From: Azospirillum rugosum
GTDB lineage: Bacteria; Pseudomonadota; Alphaproteobacteria; Azospirillales; Azospirillaceae
Assembly: GCF_017876155.1 (NCBI RefSeq)
Contig: NZ_JAGINP010000033.1
Location: 1 to 64,000, forward strand
Length of the DNA stretch: 64,000 bases
Direction of reading: 5' to 3'
How positions within the stretch are numbered: position 1 is the first letter of the stretch; every line of letters begins with the position of its first letter. The translations under genes and the position numbers were made by a program. A model generated the notes under the pieces. The model was not told the DNA's origin and ran no database searches. It was given only the letters and a program-made list of their open reading frames with translations. Positions 16,161 through 24,842 of this stretch are shown one piece after another.

Positions 16161-16973
16161 CCCTACCGCGGGCTCTCCCGCCCGTTTGGCCGGCCCTCTG
16201 CCGCCGCCCGGCAAGGGCTTGGCTATCAGTAGCGGCGATGGGGCGGAGACCCGCAGAGTACCCGCCAATCCCCGTGTCCTACCCAAACTCACACGGTCGG
16301 GACCACACGTAGCCAGACCCAAGGTTTGGGATATATCCGATGAGATATATGCCCCCCCTTTGATCCCCGGCATGCTCCCAATGTAGGTTCATTCCGCTCG
16401 CCCGAATCCCGAGTCGCCAAGGCAGGGCCTCAATGAAGGAAAATTTTAGGAGCGGCTATAATTATACAGATTTCAAGGCTGTCAAGAAGACGGGAAATGG
16501 AACCTGAGAGGTGCCTATGGAACCTGTCATATTTTCAGGCCACAGAAATCGCGTTATGTTACTCCCACGAACACAGCGAGGTTGAAAGCAAAACAGCAGA
16601 ATTTTGTTGGCTCGGGATGCAGTTCGCTCCTGAGATTCCGTGGATTCGCTAAGTATTTTTCTGTCATAGTCCTAGATTTACCAAGCGTCAGCCGGGACAA
16701 TTATGGCAAATATGCCATTTATCCTGACGGCAGAGCGATTTTATCCGTCAAGAATATTCGTTTATATCGAATTCCACACTGGGATGCGATCCGGCGAGCT
16801 TGCCCCTCGGGGGCAGCCGCCTGAAGCCACCGAGAAATTCAGAAACCCAAGATATGAACTCGGAATCCACGGTTTCGGGAAAGGACCGATGTCGGCATGC
16901 GAGCAGATTGCTCAAGCCGCCAAATCGCACTCATACGAGATCCTGCCAATAGGCGTATTTACAGGAGATCGCA
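16161..16973. other. AT-richer gap with a doubtful integrase-like remnant
   Basis: About 800 bases without a supported gene. The stretch 16420-16800 is clearly more AT-rich than its surroundings. An open frame from 16703 contains FHTGMRSGEL, which resembles the catalytic-arginine box of tyrosine recombinases (TGxRxxEL). The surrounding residues do not support a full domain. I would treat it as a possible decayed integrase fragment at most. Confidence 0.3.
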
Positions 16974-18203
16974 ATGGATCTTTGGGAGGCCTTCGACACG
17001 TTGATCGGTATGGAACTTTGGCTCGCCCAACCAGCGACTGCTCGGGCAAATCAAACGGTCGTACAACTTGAGCATATCTTCATTGCCGGTGCTCCGCTTC
17101 GTGAGATCCACGTAATGGAACTGAACGCGGCCCGATCCTGCAAGCTGCCACTACTCGACCAACGCCTCGGGGATAGCCGGTCCGACACCGAACGTGCTCG
17201 GTTCCGCCGGGTCGTTCGGGACGCGATCCAGAATACGGAAGTGAGACTCAGACGGCAGGAACGGGCTTGGGCCGTCATCGAAATCTATATGGCTGATCAA
17301 GAGCCAAAGCCGGAACCCGTCGAGAAGCGGGCGACGGCAGTGTCGGTTCCGGAACAGGATTCGCTGGACGCCATGCTGGCCGACCTGCGGCTCACCCTCA
17401 ACAAGCCAGCCGTTCAGCAGGACCGCGAACATGAGCTTCGCGATCTTCGGATACTGCTCCAGCAGCGTGACCATGAAATCGAGAGCTTGCGACAACATCT
17501 CGCCGAGCAGCATGAGCGGGAGGAATCCAATCGGTCTACGAAGAGGCGGCTCGACAATGCTCTGCTGGTTGTTGCCCGGCTGAATCGAAGGATCTTTGAC
17601 CTTACCCAGGAGGTTAATGACCTCACAAATCGTAATCGGCATCTCGAACAAGAATTGTTGGAAATCCGCAAGACCGCGGAATTTCACGCTGGGAGGGTGA
17701 AGAAGCTGATGGCCATGGTGAACGAGTTGGCAGCGGGAAAACTTGGTCATGACGTGGATGCCCCCGAACCGCTTCTTCGCCGCGGCACCAAAAAGCGGAC
17801 TCCCGAGCAGGTCCAAGAAGACCGCCGCCAGATACTCAAATACGTGATGATACGCGGACGGGTGACTTCCGCGGACATCACCGCGAAGTTCCTTCTGCCC
17901 AGATCCGTCGTCAGTGAGGAGATCAAGGCGATGCTGAGCACAGGGCAACTCCGAGCGATCCGGCTGCCCGGAGCCAAACAGGCACGAATCTATGAGGCCG
18001 TTCCGGACGTTGCAGTCGGTCCCACCACATATGACCACATCATGGCCGTCGCCCGCTCGATGCCGGAGTTCCAGGCTGGAGATGTTCCGACCGGCCGTTA
18101 CGCGGCATATCTTAAAATTCAGAAGCTAGTCCGCGACGGGACCCTGCGTCGCCGGAAGGTGGGCAAGAACGTCTTCTACTCCCTGCCGACTTGCGTCGAG
18201 TGA
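16974..18203 (+). CDS. Coiled-coil protein with C-terminal winged-helix-like region
   Basis: A 409-residue protein from the ATG at 16974, preceded by AGGAGATC. The N-terminal 110 residues are globular and unrecognised. Residues about 150-265 form a long coiled coil (leucine/arginine heptads such as LRDLRILLQQRDHEIESLRQ). The C-terminal 130 residues look like two winged-helix modules (QILKYVMIRGRVTSADITAK... VSEEIKAMLSTGQLRAIRL, then YAAYLKIQKLVRDGTLRRRK). A DNA-bound, oligomerising architecture is likely: a regulator, a partition-like protein or a defence sensor. The phage-type adenine methylase follows nine bases later, so the two are probably cotranscribed. Confidence 0.7.
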   Translation: MDLWEAFDTLIGMELWLAQPATARANQTVVQLEHIFIAGAPLREIHVMELNAARSCKLPLLDQRLGDSRSDTERARFRRVVRDAIQNTEVRLRRQERAWAVIEIYMADQEPKPEPVEKRATAVSVPEQDSLDAMLADLRLTLNKPAVQQDREHELRDLRILLQQRDHEIESLRQHLAEQHEREESNRSTKRRLDNALLVVARLNRRIFDLTQEVNDLTNRNRHLEQELLEIRKTAEFHAGRVKKLMAMVNELAAGKLGHDVDAPEPLLRRGTKKRTPEQVQEDRRQILKYVMIRGRVTSADITAKFLLPRSVVSEEIKAMLSTGQLRAIRLPGAKQARIYEAVPDVAVGPTTYDHIMAVARSMPEFQAGDVPTGRYAAYLKIQKLVRDGTLRRRKVGKNVFYSLPTCVE

Positions 18204-18211
18204 GGTTCGCC

Positions 18212-18646
18212 ATGGTCCGCCCCTTGGTCAATTACGTGAACTCCTCAGATGAATGGTACACCCCCGGATCTGTAGTCCAGGAGGTACTGAATAGGCTCGC
18301 CCTTCGCCAAGTGGACCTGGATGTGGCGTCGCCGGCCATCCGGACGCTGCCGGCACGGCGACGGTTCACGAGGAAACAGGACGGGCTGTCGCAGCCGGGG
18401 TCGGGCGTGGTGTGGTGCAATCCGCCATACAGCCAAACAATGGAGTGGTGCCGGAAGGTAGTCGGCGAAGCCGAGACCGGTTGGATCATCGCGGTCATTG
18501 GTTTCCTGTCGGCGAGCCTCTACGCTGGCTGGTTCCATTACCACGTGCTGCCGGTGATGTTCTGTATCCGCCGCCATCAGGCCTATATCGAGTGGCCCGA
18601 CGGGGCCGAACGGCGGAAAACGGAGGCTTCGGTGTTGGTGCTCTGA
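18212..18646 (+). CDS. Phage-type DNA N6-adenine methyltransferase
   Basis: 144 residues from the ATG at 18212. It matches the small phage Dam family (PF05869 type). It begins with DEWYTPGSVV, then VDLDVASPA, RRFTRKQDGLSQPGSG, and the catalytic WCNPPYSQTMEWCRKVV with the NPPY box. A C-terminal strand (FCIRRHQAYIEWPDG) follows. The length is normal for the family. It methylates adenine using S-adenosylmethionine. No cognate restriction gene is adjacent, so it may protect the element or modify a host site. It probably forms an operon with 16974-18203. Confidence 0.85.
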   Translation: MVRPLVNYVNSSDEWYTPGSVVQEVLNRLALRQVDLDVASPAIRTLPARRRFTRKQDGLSQPGSGVVWCNPPYSQTMEWCRKVVGEAETGWIIAVIGFLSASLYAGWFHYHVLPVMFCIRRHQAYIEWPDGAERRKTEASVLVL

Positions 18647-18648
18647 TC

Positions 18649-18861
18649 ATTGCCGAATGCCTCCAAGTTGGCCTGGAGGGGTCCAGGTGGTCGATCATCC
18701 GATTCGGCGACAAACTCCTGGAGATCCCGGCGGGCGAGGTGCTGGAGGAATCACTCCACGTCATGACCGACATCGAGACTGGCGAGGTGGAGCATCCGGG
18801 GGCTGCCGTGGCAGTCATGATCCCCAAGGGTACGCTCTCAGTAGCCGCCAAGGGGATTTGA
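18649..18861 (+). other. Coding-like stretch lacking a clear start
   Basis: The frame reads RWSIIRFGDKLLEIPAGEVL, then EESLHVMTDIETGEVEHPGAAV, which looks like real protein. However, it has no ATG, GTG or TTG near its beginning and is open upstream only as a shifted frame of the methylase gene. It could be the rest of a gene joined to the methylase by a frameshift, or a gene with an unusual start. Confidence 0.35.
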
Positions 18862-19010
18862 ACGCGAATAGCCGGATGGTCACCAATTCCTCGGGAGCAG
18901 GCAGCGTCGTGTCTGACGAGCCGAGGAACACAGACAGACTTATCTAGTGATCATCTATCCGCACATCAATATGCCGACGACCACTGGTCGCGGAACGGTG
19001 GAGCTTTGCC

Positions 19011-19355
19011 ATGAAATACAGTGAAACGAGTTTCAGTTATGCTTCAAAGTTCTACAAACTACGAAACTGGAATGATACGTTTCGTGCTGATGGGCTCCCA
19101 AGCCTTGATGCGTGCACGGAGATCTACAAAGTCGTGTGGTATCTCGACGAGTTCGAGGATGAAGATTGGTTCGTCATTGCTCCCTCTGGGGAGATTCTGA
19201 CGGAGTTTAACCTCCCATACGAGCATGAAGACGGTGAGGTCTACTGCGAGGCAGACGATGTCGAATGGATTTCCGAGGAGGAGCGGATCTCCATCGCGGC
19301 GGAGAGCGGCAACATCGCCCCGCCGCTGCCTCCGCATATCGATGATGCACAATAG
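19011..19355 (+). CDS. Small acidic hypothetical protein
   Basis: 114 residues from the ATG at 19011, strongly acidic (FEDEDWFVIAPSGEILTEFN, EHEDGEVYCEADDVEW). Its aromatic/acidic composition resembles DNA-mimic or anti-restriction proteins, but I cannot assign it. It has no membrane segment. It is followed after 11 bases by 19367-19948 in the same direction, an operon spacing. The AT-richer 5' part suggests a different origin from the neighbours. Confidence 0.6.
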   Translation: MKYSETSFSYASKFYKLRNWNDTFRADGLPSLDACTEIYKVVWYLDEFEDEDWFVIAPSGEILTEFNLPYEHEDGEVYCEADDVEWISEEERISIAAESGNIAPPLPPHIDDAQ

Positions 19356-19366
19356 GAGGATGGCTC

Positions 19367-19948
19367 ATGACCACCCCTGTGCTGAAAGACGACATCACCG
19401 CGACGGTCGCTCGGCTTCAGAAAATATTGGGCATGCTCGGGAGCGTTCACGAGGGCGAGCGGGATGCCGCAGCATTGGCTTTCACCCGAACTTGCCGGGA
19501 AGCTGGGTGGTCCCTTGCAGACCTCTTGGTCATTCCGCCGGGAGAAGGAGAGGAAGCTATCAACGAACTTCTGACAAAGGACAGAAAGGGAAAATCGTAT
19601 CGGGAGAAGGAGCGGATCTACTGGGCAGCCAAGAGAGCAATCAACGCGGCGAGGGATGCCGCATCGGCGGATCGCAGACGCGAAGTTAGCCATTGGATTG
19701 GTTTGGTTAACGACTGGCAGCGGACCTTCCGGGTTGCCGAAGGGCTATGGCAGGACACTGAACGACAACTGAACGCTCGCGTCAAACACGCAGACGCCAT
19801 GATGAAAGCCATGGTTGTTCGAGCCGAGCAGGCTGAAGCCCAGAGAGACGCTGCGATTGCCCGAGCCGAACGCCTTCAGGCTCGCCTGGAGGCTCTCCGG
19901 GATTTGGCGGCAGCATCGTGGGACCAACTGGAACAGGCGGGCAGTTAA
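19367..19948 (+). CDS. DUF2786-like N-terminus with coiled coil
   Basis: 193 residues, ATG at 19367 with GGAGGA upstream. The first 60 residues (ATVARLQKILGMLGSVHEGE, RDAAALAFTRTCREAGWSL) follow the pattern of DUF2786-type domains, in which a short helix pair counts 'ageing' of cells. I hold that match loosely. The rest is a long charged helix ending in a coiled coil (AIARAERLQARLEAL). Such proteins are common in plasmids and phages. Cotranscription with 19011-19355 is likely. Confidence 0.6.
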   Translation: MTTPVLKDDITATVARLQKILGMLGSVHEGERDAAALAFTRTCREAGWSLADLLVIPPGEGEEAINELLTKDRKGKSYREKERIYWAAKRAINAARDAASADRRREVSHWIGLVNDWQRTFRVAEGLWQDTERQLNARVKHADAMMKAMVVRAEQAEAQRDAAIARAERLQARLEALRDLAAASWDQLEQAGS

Positions 19949-20031
19949 TCGACCAAGCTGCTGCCTAGCGTGGTAGATCATCAATATTTGCCCCCAAAAG
20001 CTGTCGAACCGCTATCTGAAAGGCAACGCAT

Positions 20032-20433
20032 ATGCATGGAGCAGACAAGCTTTTGGATGCACTCCGGAATGGGCTCGCGGAACGGGAGCGGTTCGAACAT
20101 GAGATGGAGGCCGCCGGTTGGCGGCTAACGCGTGACCTGCACCTGCGGGCGTTTCTGGAGCTTGTGGCCGGCGGATTGCCGGATGGCTCCCCGTTTTCGC
20201 TACGAGGCGAGTGTCCGTCCCTCGGCGGCGAACTGGTGCACCACGACTATCCTGACCTGCCGGTCAGACGGGCCGCTCTTGATGATGTCTGGCTGCCGCC
20301 GTGGCCACCGGAGATCATGAACGAACTCTGGTCGGAAGTGATCCAGCTTGCCCTGCGGCATCCGGAAAAATTCCGGGAAGCCGTCCAAACAATTTCCGAA
20401 ACGGATTTGGACTTCAACCTCTACCCGTTGTGA
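20032..20433 (+). CDS. Hypothetical protein, 133 aa
   Basis: The ATG at 20032 has AAAGG upstream. It has a helical N-terminus (LLDALRNGLAERERFEHEME), then a proline/tryptophan-rich centre (VWLPPWPPEIMNELW) and an acidic tail. It has no signal, membrane segment or known motif. It lies convergent to the flagellin gene that ends at 20520; the 86 bases between contain no clear terminator. Confidence 0.55.
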   Translation: MHGADKLLDALRNGLAERERFEHEMEAAGWRLTRDLHLRAFLELVAGGLPDGSPFSLRGECPSLGGELVHHDYPDLPVRRAALDDVWLPPWPPEIMNELWSEVIQLALRHPEKFREAVQTISETDLDFNLYPL

Positions 20434-20519
20434 ATAATCGGAGGATACTGCTCTCGGCCACGCGATGCCACGAGGAGGGACGCAGACCGACACCGGCCCC
20501 ACCGCTGCCTCCCAAGGCG

Positions 20520-22889
20520 TCACCTGAACAGGGACAGGATCGCCTGCTGGCTCTGTTTCGCCAACCCCAGGGCGGTCTGGGCAAGCTGCTGCCGCGTCTG
20601 GAGCGTCAGAAGGTTGGTCCCCTCCTCGTTCTGGTCGGCCAGGATCAACTTGTTCGCCCCCTCGTCGAGCACATCGGAGAAGCCCCGCATGAAGTCCTCG
20701 CGGGTCGTGATGATGCCCATGCCGGTGGACAGGGCCTGGGACGCCGACCGGACCCGCTGCTCGGCAGTATCCAGACCCGCGATGGCGTTCTCGATGTCGG
20801 CCCGGTCCATCCAGCCGTTCTGGCTGTAGTCGACATGTAGCCCCTTGCCCTCGACCTGGAGGTTCTGGCTCTCGACGGTGACGCCGTTCTGGTGGGCAGC
20901 GTCAAAGGCGACGAACATGTCGTTGGCGTGGTTGGCGGGCGTGACCAGAGCGGTCTTCAGCAATGCCGATTCGCGGGTGCCGGCTGGCCATTTGATCTCG
21001 GCATCGTGCCAGAACGGCGTGAGGGTCTGACCGGCCCCGGTTCCGAGCCGCGAGACCACGCCGACCCGCATGGAGGAGGCGGGTGCGGCGTCTGTCTTGC
21101 CGAAGTTGACATCGACATAGGCGAAGCCGGCGTTCGGGATGGCCGATTGGAACGACCGCCCAAAGCCGTCGGTTACCATCAGCGTTGCCTGCCCCGGCCC
21201 CGCACTGTCCAGCACACCCTCCTGGAAGCGAAGCCGGGCATTAGCACCGGGCACAAAGCCCTGGATGCTCTCGGGGACCAGATTGTAGACGCCCTGCTTC
21301 GCCGATGACGCCATGTTGCTGACGTTGTCGGCGAACGGCGGAATGCCGCCCATTCCGTCGAGGATTGGGCTGTTGGTCGCAATTCCGACCCAGCCGGTCG
21401 AATGCGGCTGGGTGTCGGTGATGCCGACCCAGCCGGGTGTGCCCTCGGTGACTGGGCTGGGAATGCCGAAGTCGAAGGCGTACGGGGTCGCGGGGTCGAA
21501 CGCGTCGATGTTCAGGCGGATGGTCGAGCCCGCGTTCGGGTTGTTCCCCGCAAGCGTGACCGGGAAGTAGGTCTGCCGCTCATTCGGCACGGTGACCTGG
21601 GTCACGGAATCGTACCGCGTGTCCCACACATACAAGTCCCTAAGTCCAGGAGAGTTTCCGTCCGGCAGGCCCAGTTTAAACTGGAAGTAGGTGGACTCCG
21701 GAACGCTCAGGTACTGCTCGGCCTGGGCGACCGGGACGCCGACCGGAAGGTACGGCCCTGTGCCCCGCAGATCGTCCACCCCGATCTGCGTGCCGCGGGC
21801 GAAGGGGTCCGTTCTGGAACACAGCTTCTGCCCATCAACCTCGATCCGAACGGTTCCGCTCGGGAACACGAAGTCGTTGACGCCATTGGCGAGCTTTCCC
21901 TGTCCGAGGGGACTCATGAGGTCACGGGTCACAGTAAGACCCTGGTTGTTGGTGACCTTCACGGCCAGGGCGGCGTGCTTCTCGATCTCGACCGAGCGGG
22001 TGCCGACGTTGCGTGGCGTCGCGTCGATCAGGTCAAAATCGACATCGAAGCCGACGCGGGAGCCGCTCTGGAAAGCGTGGTCCAACGACAGGGGGATGCC
22101 GGCGGCGTCGGCCACCTTCCATTCGTCAACCGTGAACTTCCGGGTGAACGACTCGGGTGGGTTCGAGACGGTGATGGTCTTGTCCCGGCCGGGGCTGCCG
22201 GTAACCGCGATCTGGATGTTGTTGAAGTTGCCCCGAGTTGAACTCATAAGGCCGCTGATCGAGAGGCCCGTAAGGCCGAGTTGCTGTTCGGCTTCGGCAA
22301 TACCCTCAGGAGCCCCCGATATCTCGCCGTTGCCGACCACCTGGATGTCGTAGCTGTCGGGGGACGTGATATCGGTGACGCGGGCCTTCGTGACGCCGAC
22401 GATTCGCCGCACGTCGAGCTTGCTCTCCGTGGTCGCATCCATCTTCGAGCCGTCACCGACCAGGAGGTTCTTACCGCCATAGCCGCTGTCGTGGGCGACC
22501 CCGTTGATCTGGTCCAGGATGGCGTCGAATTGGGTCGCCAAGGCTGCCCTGGTGCGGATCGAGGCATCGTCGGTGCCCAGGGTAGCCAAGGCCGCTGTGG
22601 TCAACCCGCGGGCCTGCTGGAGCAGGCTGGCGATACTGCCGGCTCCCTTGTCGGCGGCCTTGATCGTGGAGATCGCCTGTCCCATCGCGTCCTTTACCGC
22701 CGACAAATCGGCGGCCCGCTGCGTCAGGGCTTTGGCCGCAAAGTACACCGGTGGGCTGTCCAGGGCAGCATTGATCTTCAGCCCGGTCGCCAGCCGCTGC
22801 TGGGCAGCCGACATCCCCTGCTGTGTGACCTGGAGGGTCAGCAGGTTCGCCCGCATCGCGGCGGGAAGCTGAAGGTCGGGAGATACCAT
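20520..22889 (-). CDS. Giant flagellin with large variable centre
   Basis: 789 residues from the ATG at 22887-22889; the ribosome site is weak. The ends are flagellin D0/D1 domains. The N-terminus has MRANLLTLQVTQQGMSAAQQ, RLATGLKINAALDSPPVYFA and a long helix. The C-terminus has QNEEGTNLLTLQTRQQLAQT and ALGLAKQSQQAILSLF. About 550 residues between them are beta-rich and surface-type, far longer than the D2/D3 insert of ordinary flagellins. Flagellin is exported by the flagellar type III system and polymerises into the filament. No other flagellar gene is nearby, so it would rely on the chromosomal machinery. Carriage by a mobile element suggests swapping of the filament surface, for example to evade flagellotropic phage. 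That is inference. Confidence 0.9.
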   Translation of the reverse strand: MVSPDLQLPAAMRANLLTLQVTQQGMSAAQQRLATGLKINAALDSPPVYFAAKALTQRAADLSAVKDAMGQAISTIKAADKGAGSIASLLQQARGLTTAALATLGTDDASIRTRAALATQFDAILDQINGVAHDSGYGGKNLLVGDGSKMDATTESKLDVRRIVGVTKARVTDITSPDSYDIQVVGNGEISGAPEGIAEAEQQLGLTGLSISGLMSSTRGNFNNIQIAVTGSPGRDKTITVSNPPESFTRKFTVDEWKVADAAGIPLSLDHAFQSGSRVGFDVDFDLIDATPRNVGTRSVEIEKHAALAVKVTNNQGLTVTRDLMSPLGQGKLANGVNDFVFPSGTVRIEVDGQKLCSRTDPFARGTQIGVDDLRGTGPYLPVGVPVAQAEQYLSVPESTYFQFKLGLPDGNSPGLRDLYVWDTRYDSVTQVTVPNERQTYFPVTLAGNNPNAGSTIRLNIDAFDPATPYAFDFGIPSPVTEGTPGWVGITDTQPHSTGWVGIATNSPILDGMGGIPPFADNVSNMASSAKQGVYNLVPESIQGFVPGANARLRFQEGVLDSAGPGQATLMVTDGFGRSFQSAIPNAGFAYVDVNFGKTDAAPASSMRVGVVSRLGTGAGQTLTPFWHDAEIKWPAGTRESALLKTALVTPANHANDMFVAFDAAHQNGVTVESQNLQVEGKGLHVDYSQNGWMDRADIENAIAGLDTAEQRVRSASQALSTGMGIITTREDFMRGFSDVLDEGANKLILADQNEEGTNLLTLQTRQQLAQTALGLAKQSQQAILSLFR

Positions 22890-22933
22890 CGGGCCGTATT
22901 CGTGCTTGCTTGTGGAAATTTTCTTATGACAAC

Positions 22934-22951
22934 AAGCAAACTTGATACCAA
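22934..22951 (-). promoter_or_regulatory. Possible sigma-54 promoter for the flagellin
   Basis: On the minus strand TTGGTATCAAGTTTGCTT fits the GG-N10-GC spacing, with TGG.A and TTGCT of the consensus. It would start transcription about 35 bases before the flagellin ATG. The -24 box is imperfect, so the call is tentative. Confidence 0.4.
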
Positions 22952-23084
22952 TAGCCAAAACCTTACACTGTGACGGTCGTCACCATGTGGGGTGGTCATG
23001 TTACGTCGGTCGAAGAATGGATGCTGGGCAGGTTGTTCCTGGTTGCGGAAAATTCTACCGGGTTGCGTGGGGCGGAGGAGCACC

Positions 23085-23393
23085 ATGATCAAGGAAGTCA
23101 TGGGCTGGATGGCTCTGGTTGCCGCCGCGACCGTCGTGATGCCGGCCGTCGCCGACACGTATCAGCCGCCGCAGGTTCATCCGCTTGCCGATCCGTTCGG
23201 CCGCGACGCTCCCCCGGCGGGCGGAATGGCCCCCGATCTGCGGCCCGATCCGATCCCGGCCTACCGGGACTTTCCTCACCGATGGAAGCTGATGCAGCAG
23301 CCGTTGTGCCAGCCGCTCTTCGACCCGCAGACTGGAAGAACGACCGCATGGCGGTGTCGGATGGCCGACGGCACGATCCAGGAGGTTCGGTAG
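23085..23393 (+). CDS. Exported small protein
   Basis: 102 residues from the ATG at 23085 with a strong GGAGGAG site. The signal peptide (MALVAAATVVMPAVADTY) predicts cleavage near AVA/D. The mature part is proline-rich (DPFGRDAPPAGGMAPDLRPD), with two cysteines (PLCQPL, WRCRMAD) that could form a disulfide. No family is known. It lies convergent to the lipoprotein ending at 23401, only eight bases away. Confidence 0.7.
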   Translation: MIKEVMGWMALVAAATVVMPAVADTYQPPQVHPLADPFGRDAPPAGGMAPDLRPDPIPAYRDFPHRWKLMQQPLCQPLFDPQTGRTTAWRCRMADGTIQEVR

Positions 23394-23400
23394 GTTCGGC

Positions 23401-23985
23401 CTACCGACGAAGCGGCGGAAACTTATCGGTGATCGCCAGGATCTGAGCCTTCCAGAATAAGATCCGCTCGCGGCACAAGTCGGGTCGAGCCCCCGCGTTG
23501 ATGATCTGGTGGTATTCGACGTTGTTGAAGGCGGTGGCCATCTGGTGGATTGCATGGGTCGATTCCTCGACCACGCTGTGGGGCAGGTAACCGGTTTCCA
23601 TGTTCCACTGGCGATCCTTCTGGCGGAGTTCGTTCCGCTTGCCCCGCACCCAGTCGCCGAACTCGTCCCGCAGCCGGGCACAGGTCAGGAAGCCCTCGCG
23701 GAGAGCCGGGGCTTCCCGCTGGTACTGCTCCCAGAACTCGCGGGGCTGCTGGTGCAGGAACCGCATACACCCGCCGCCCACGACATCGTCGTTCGGGCAC
23801 GTCGTACGGCCGGTCGCCTCGGTCGGCGGGCCGCCGCCCTGTCCCGGTGGGAAGGCCAAGCGGTAGGGCGTCGCTCCGTCATAGGGCTGGCCGATCCCGC
23901 TCGCTGGTCCTGCCTGCCTACAGCCGGTGGCCACCCCCAACGTGACCAGCAGCACCGCCGAGGTCGCCGTCGTGATCCGGTGCAT
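23401..23985 (-). CDS. Predicted lipoprotein
   Basis: 194 residues from the ATG at 23983-23985. The signal (SAVLLVTLGVATGC) ends in a lipobox Cys. The mature part has a disordered glycine/proline-rich linker, then a helical domain with CPNDDVVGGGCMRF, LTCARLRDEFGDW and LCRERILFW, so further cysteines are available for disulfides. No family is recognised. It is separated by 17 bases from the next gene of a minus-strand series of exported proteins (23401-26219). Confidence 0.7.
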   Translation of the reverse strand: MHRITTATSAVLLVTLGVATGCRQAGPASGIGQPYDGATPYRLAFPPGQGGGPPTEATGRTTCPNDDVVGGGCMRFLHQQPREFWEQYQREAPALREGFLTCARLRDEFGDWVRGKRNELRQKDRQWNMETGYLPHSVVEESTHAIHQMATAFNNVEYHQIINAGARPDLCRERILFWKAQILAITDKFPPLRR

Positions 23986-24002
23986 CACCGCCGGGCTCTC
24001 GG

Positions 24003-24449
24003 CTACCGCCCGCACGCCTGGGCCAGTCCCTTGCCAACCTCTTCGAAGCCGAAGTTGTTGAACGATGCTCCGGGTTGGTCGCCGGGGAGAATGTCGATCA
24101 GGAAGGCGTCGCTCATTTTTTCGACCAAAGCGGCAACCGAGGCATAGTCCTTGATCGCAACGCCGCCCTGGACGATTTGCCAGGAACCCGCCGGAGCGAC
24201 GGTCCCATCCAGCCCCAGTGAAACGTTGATTTGCCCCATACCCCGGACAGGAATCCGCGGCATGTACATTATCGCCGCCTGCTCTTGGGTGGCTGCGTCG
24301 CAGACGATGGCCAGCTTGTTCCCCTTGTCGTCCGTTTTGGTGGCGGTGAACCATCCCTTGGCGTTGCCGGTCATCCAAGGAGTGGGCTGGGCCAGAGCAG
24401 GAGCGATGCCGGCTGCCATGAGACCGAACACCACGATCAGTACTTTCAT
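24003..24449 (-). CDS. Exported protein, unknown function
   Basis: 148 residues from the ATG at 24447-24449. The signal peptide is MKVLIVVFGLMAAGIAPALA, with cleavage predicted before QPTPW. The mature protein is beta-rich (GWFTATKTDDKGNKLAIVCD, INVSLGLDGTVAPAGSW), ending with a cysteine pair partner (LAQACGR). The pattern recalls small periplasmic proteins that report on or inhibit enzymes, but no family can be named. Part of the minus-strand exported series. Confidence 0.7.
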   Translation of the reverse strand: MKVLIVVFGLMAAGIAPALAQPTPWMTGNAKGWFTATKTDDKGNKLAIVCDAATQEQAAIMYMPRIPVRGMGQINVSLGLDGTVAPAGSWQIVQGGVAIKDYASVAALVEKMSDAFLIDILPGDQPGASFNNFGFEEVGKGLAQACGR

Positions 24450-24525
24450 TGTGGAGACCCCACGGTGTGAATGCGACGCACGACCCGCCCTCGGCGGCTG
24501 TTCGAGCCAACGTTCGGCTTGTTCC

Positions 24526-24804
24526 TCACCCTTTGGTGACCGACACGTCACAGCGGCCGTTCTGGCAGACGGCCACACAGGAGCCGTTGATCGTCTTGGT
24601 GGCCGGTGTGACGTAGATTTCCTGAACACCCCGCTTTTCAAGCAGCGTGACCCGCTGCGGGTTGATGTTGCATTGCCCTCCGGCCTTACCGAACGCGTTG
24701 ACGGCGACCGAGAAATACAGGCCGTTGGCGGCCAAGGCGTGAAACGAAAGAGCGGAAGCGGTGAGAACGATTGCTCCGACGAGCAACTTCTGTCGATGCG
24801 TCAA
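24526..24804 (-). CDS. Exported cysteine-rich protein with TTG start
   Basis: 92 residues. The TTG at 24802-24804 is supported by AGGAGATAACG directly before it, a better site than any later codon offers. The signal peptide (LLVGAIVLTASALSFHALAA) is followed by a short mature domain with four cysteines (GGQCNIN, GSCVAVCQNGRCDV), probably two disulfides. No family is recognised. Part of the minus-strand exported series. Confidence 0.7.
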   Translation of the reverse strand: MTHRQKLLVGAIVLTASALSFHALAANGLYFSVAVNAFGKAGGQCNINPQRVTLLEKRGVQEIYVTPATKTINGSCVAVCQNGRCDVSVTKG

Positions 24805-24842
24805 CGTTATCTCCTGTGTGAAATCTAGATCCGGTGGCTTTG

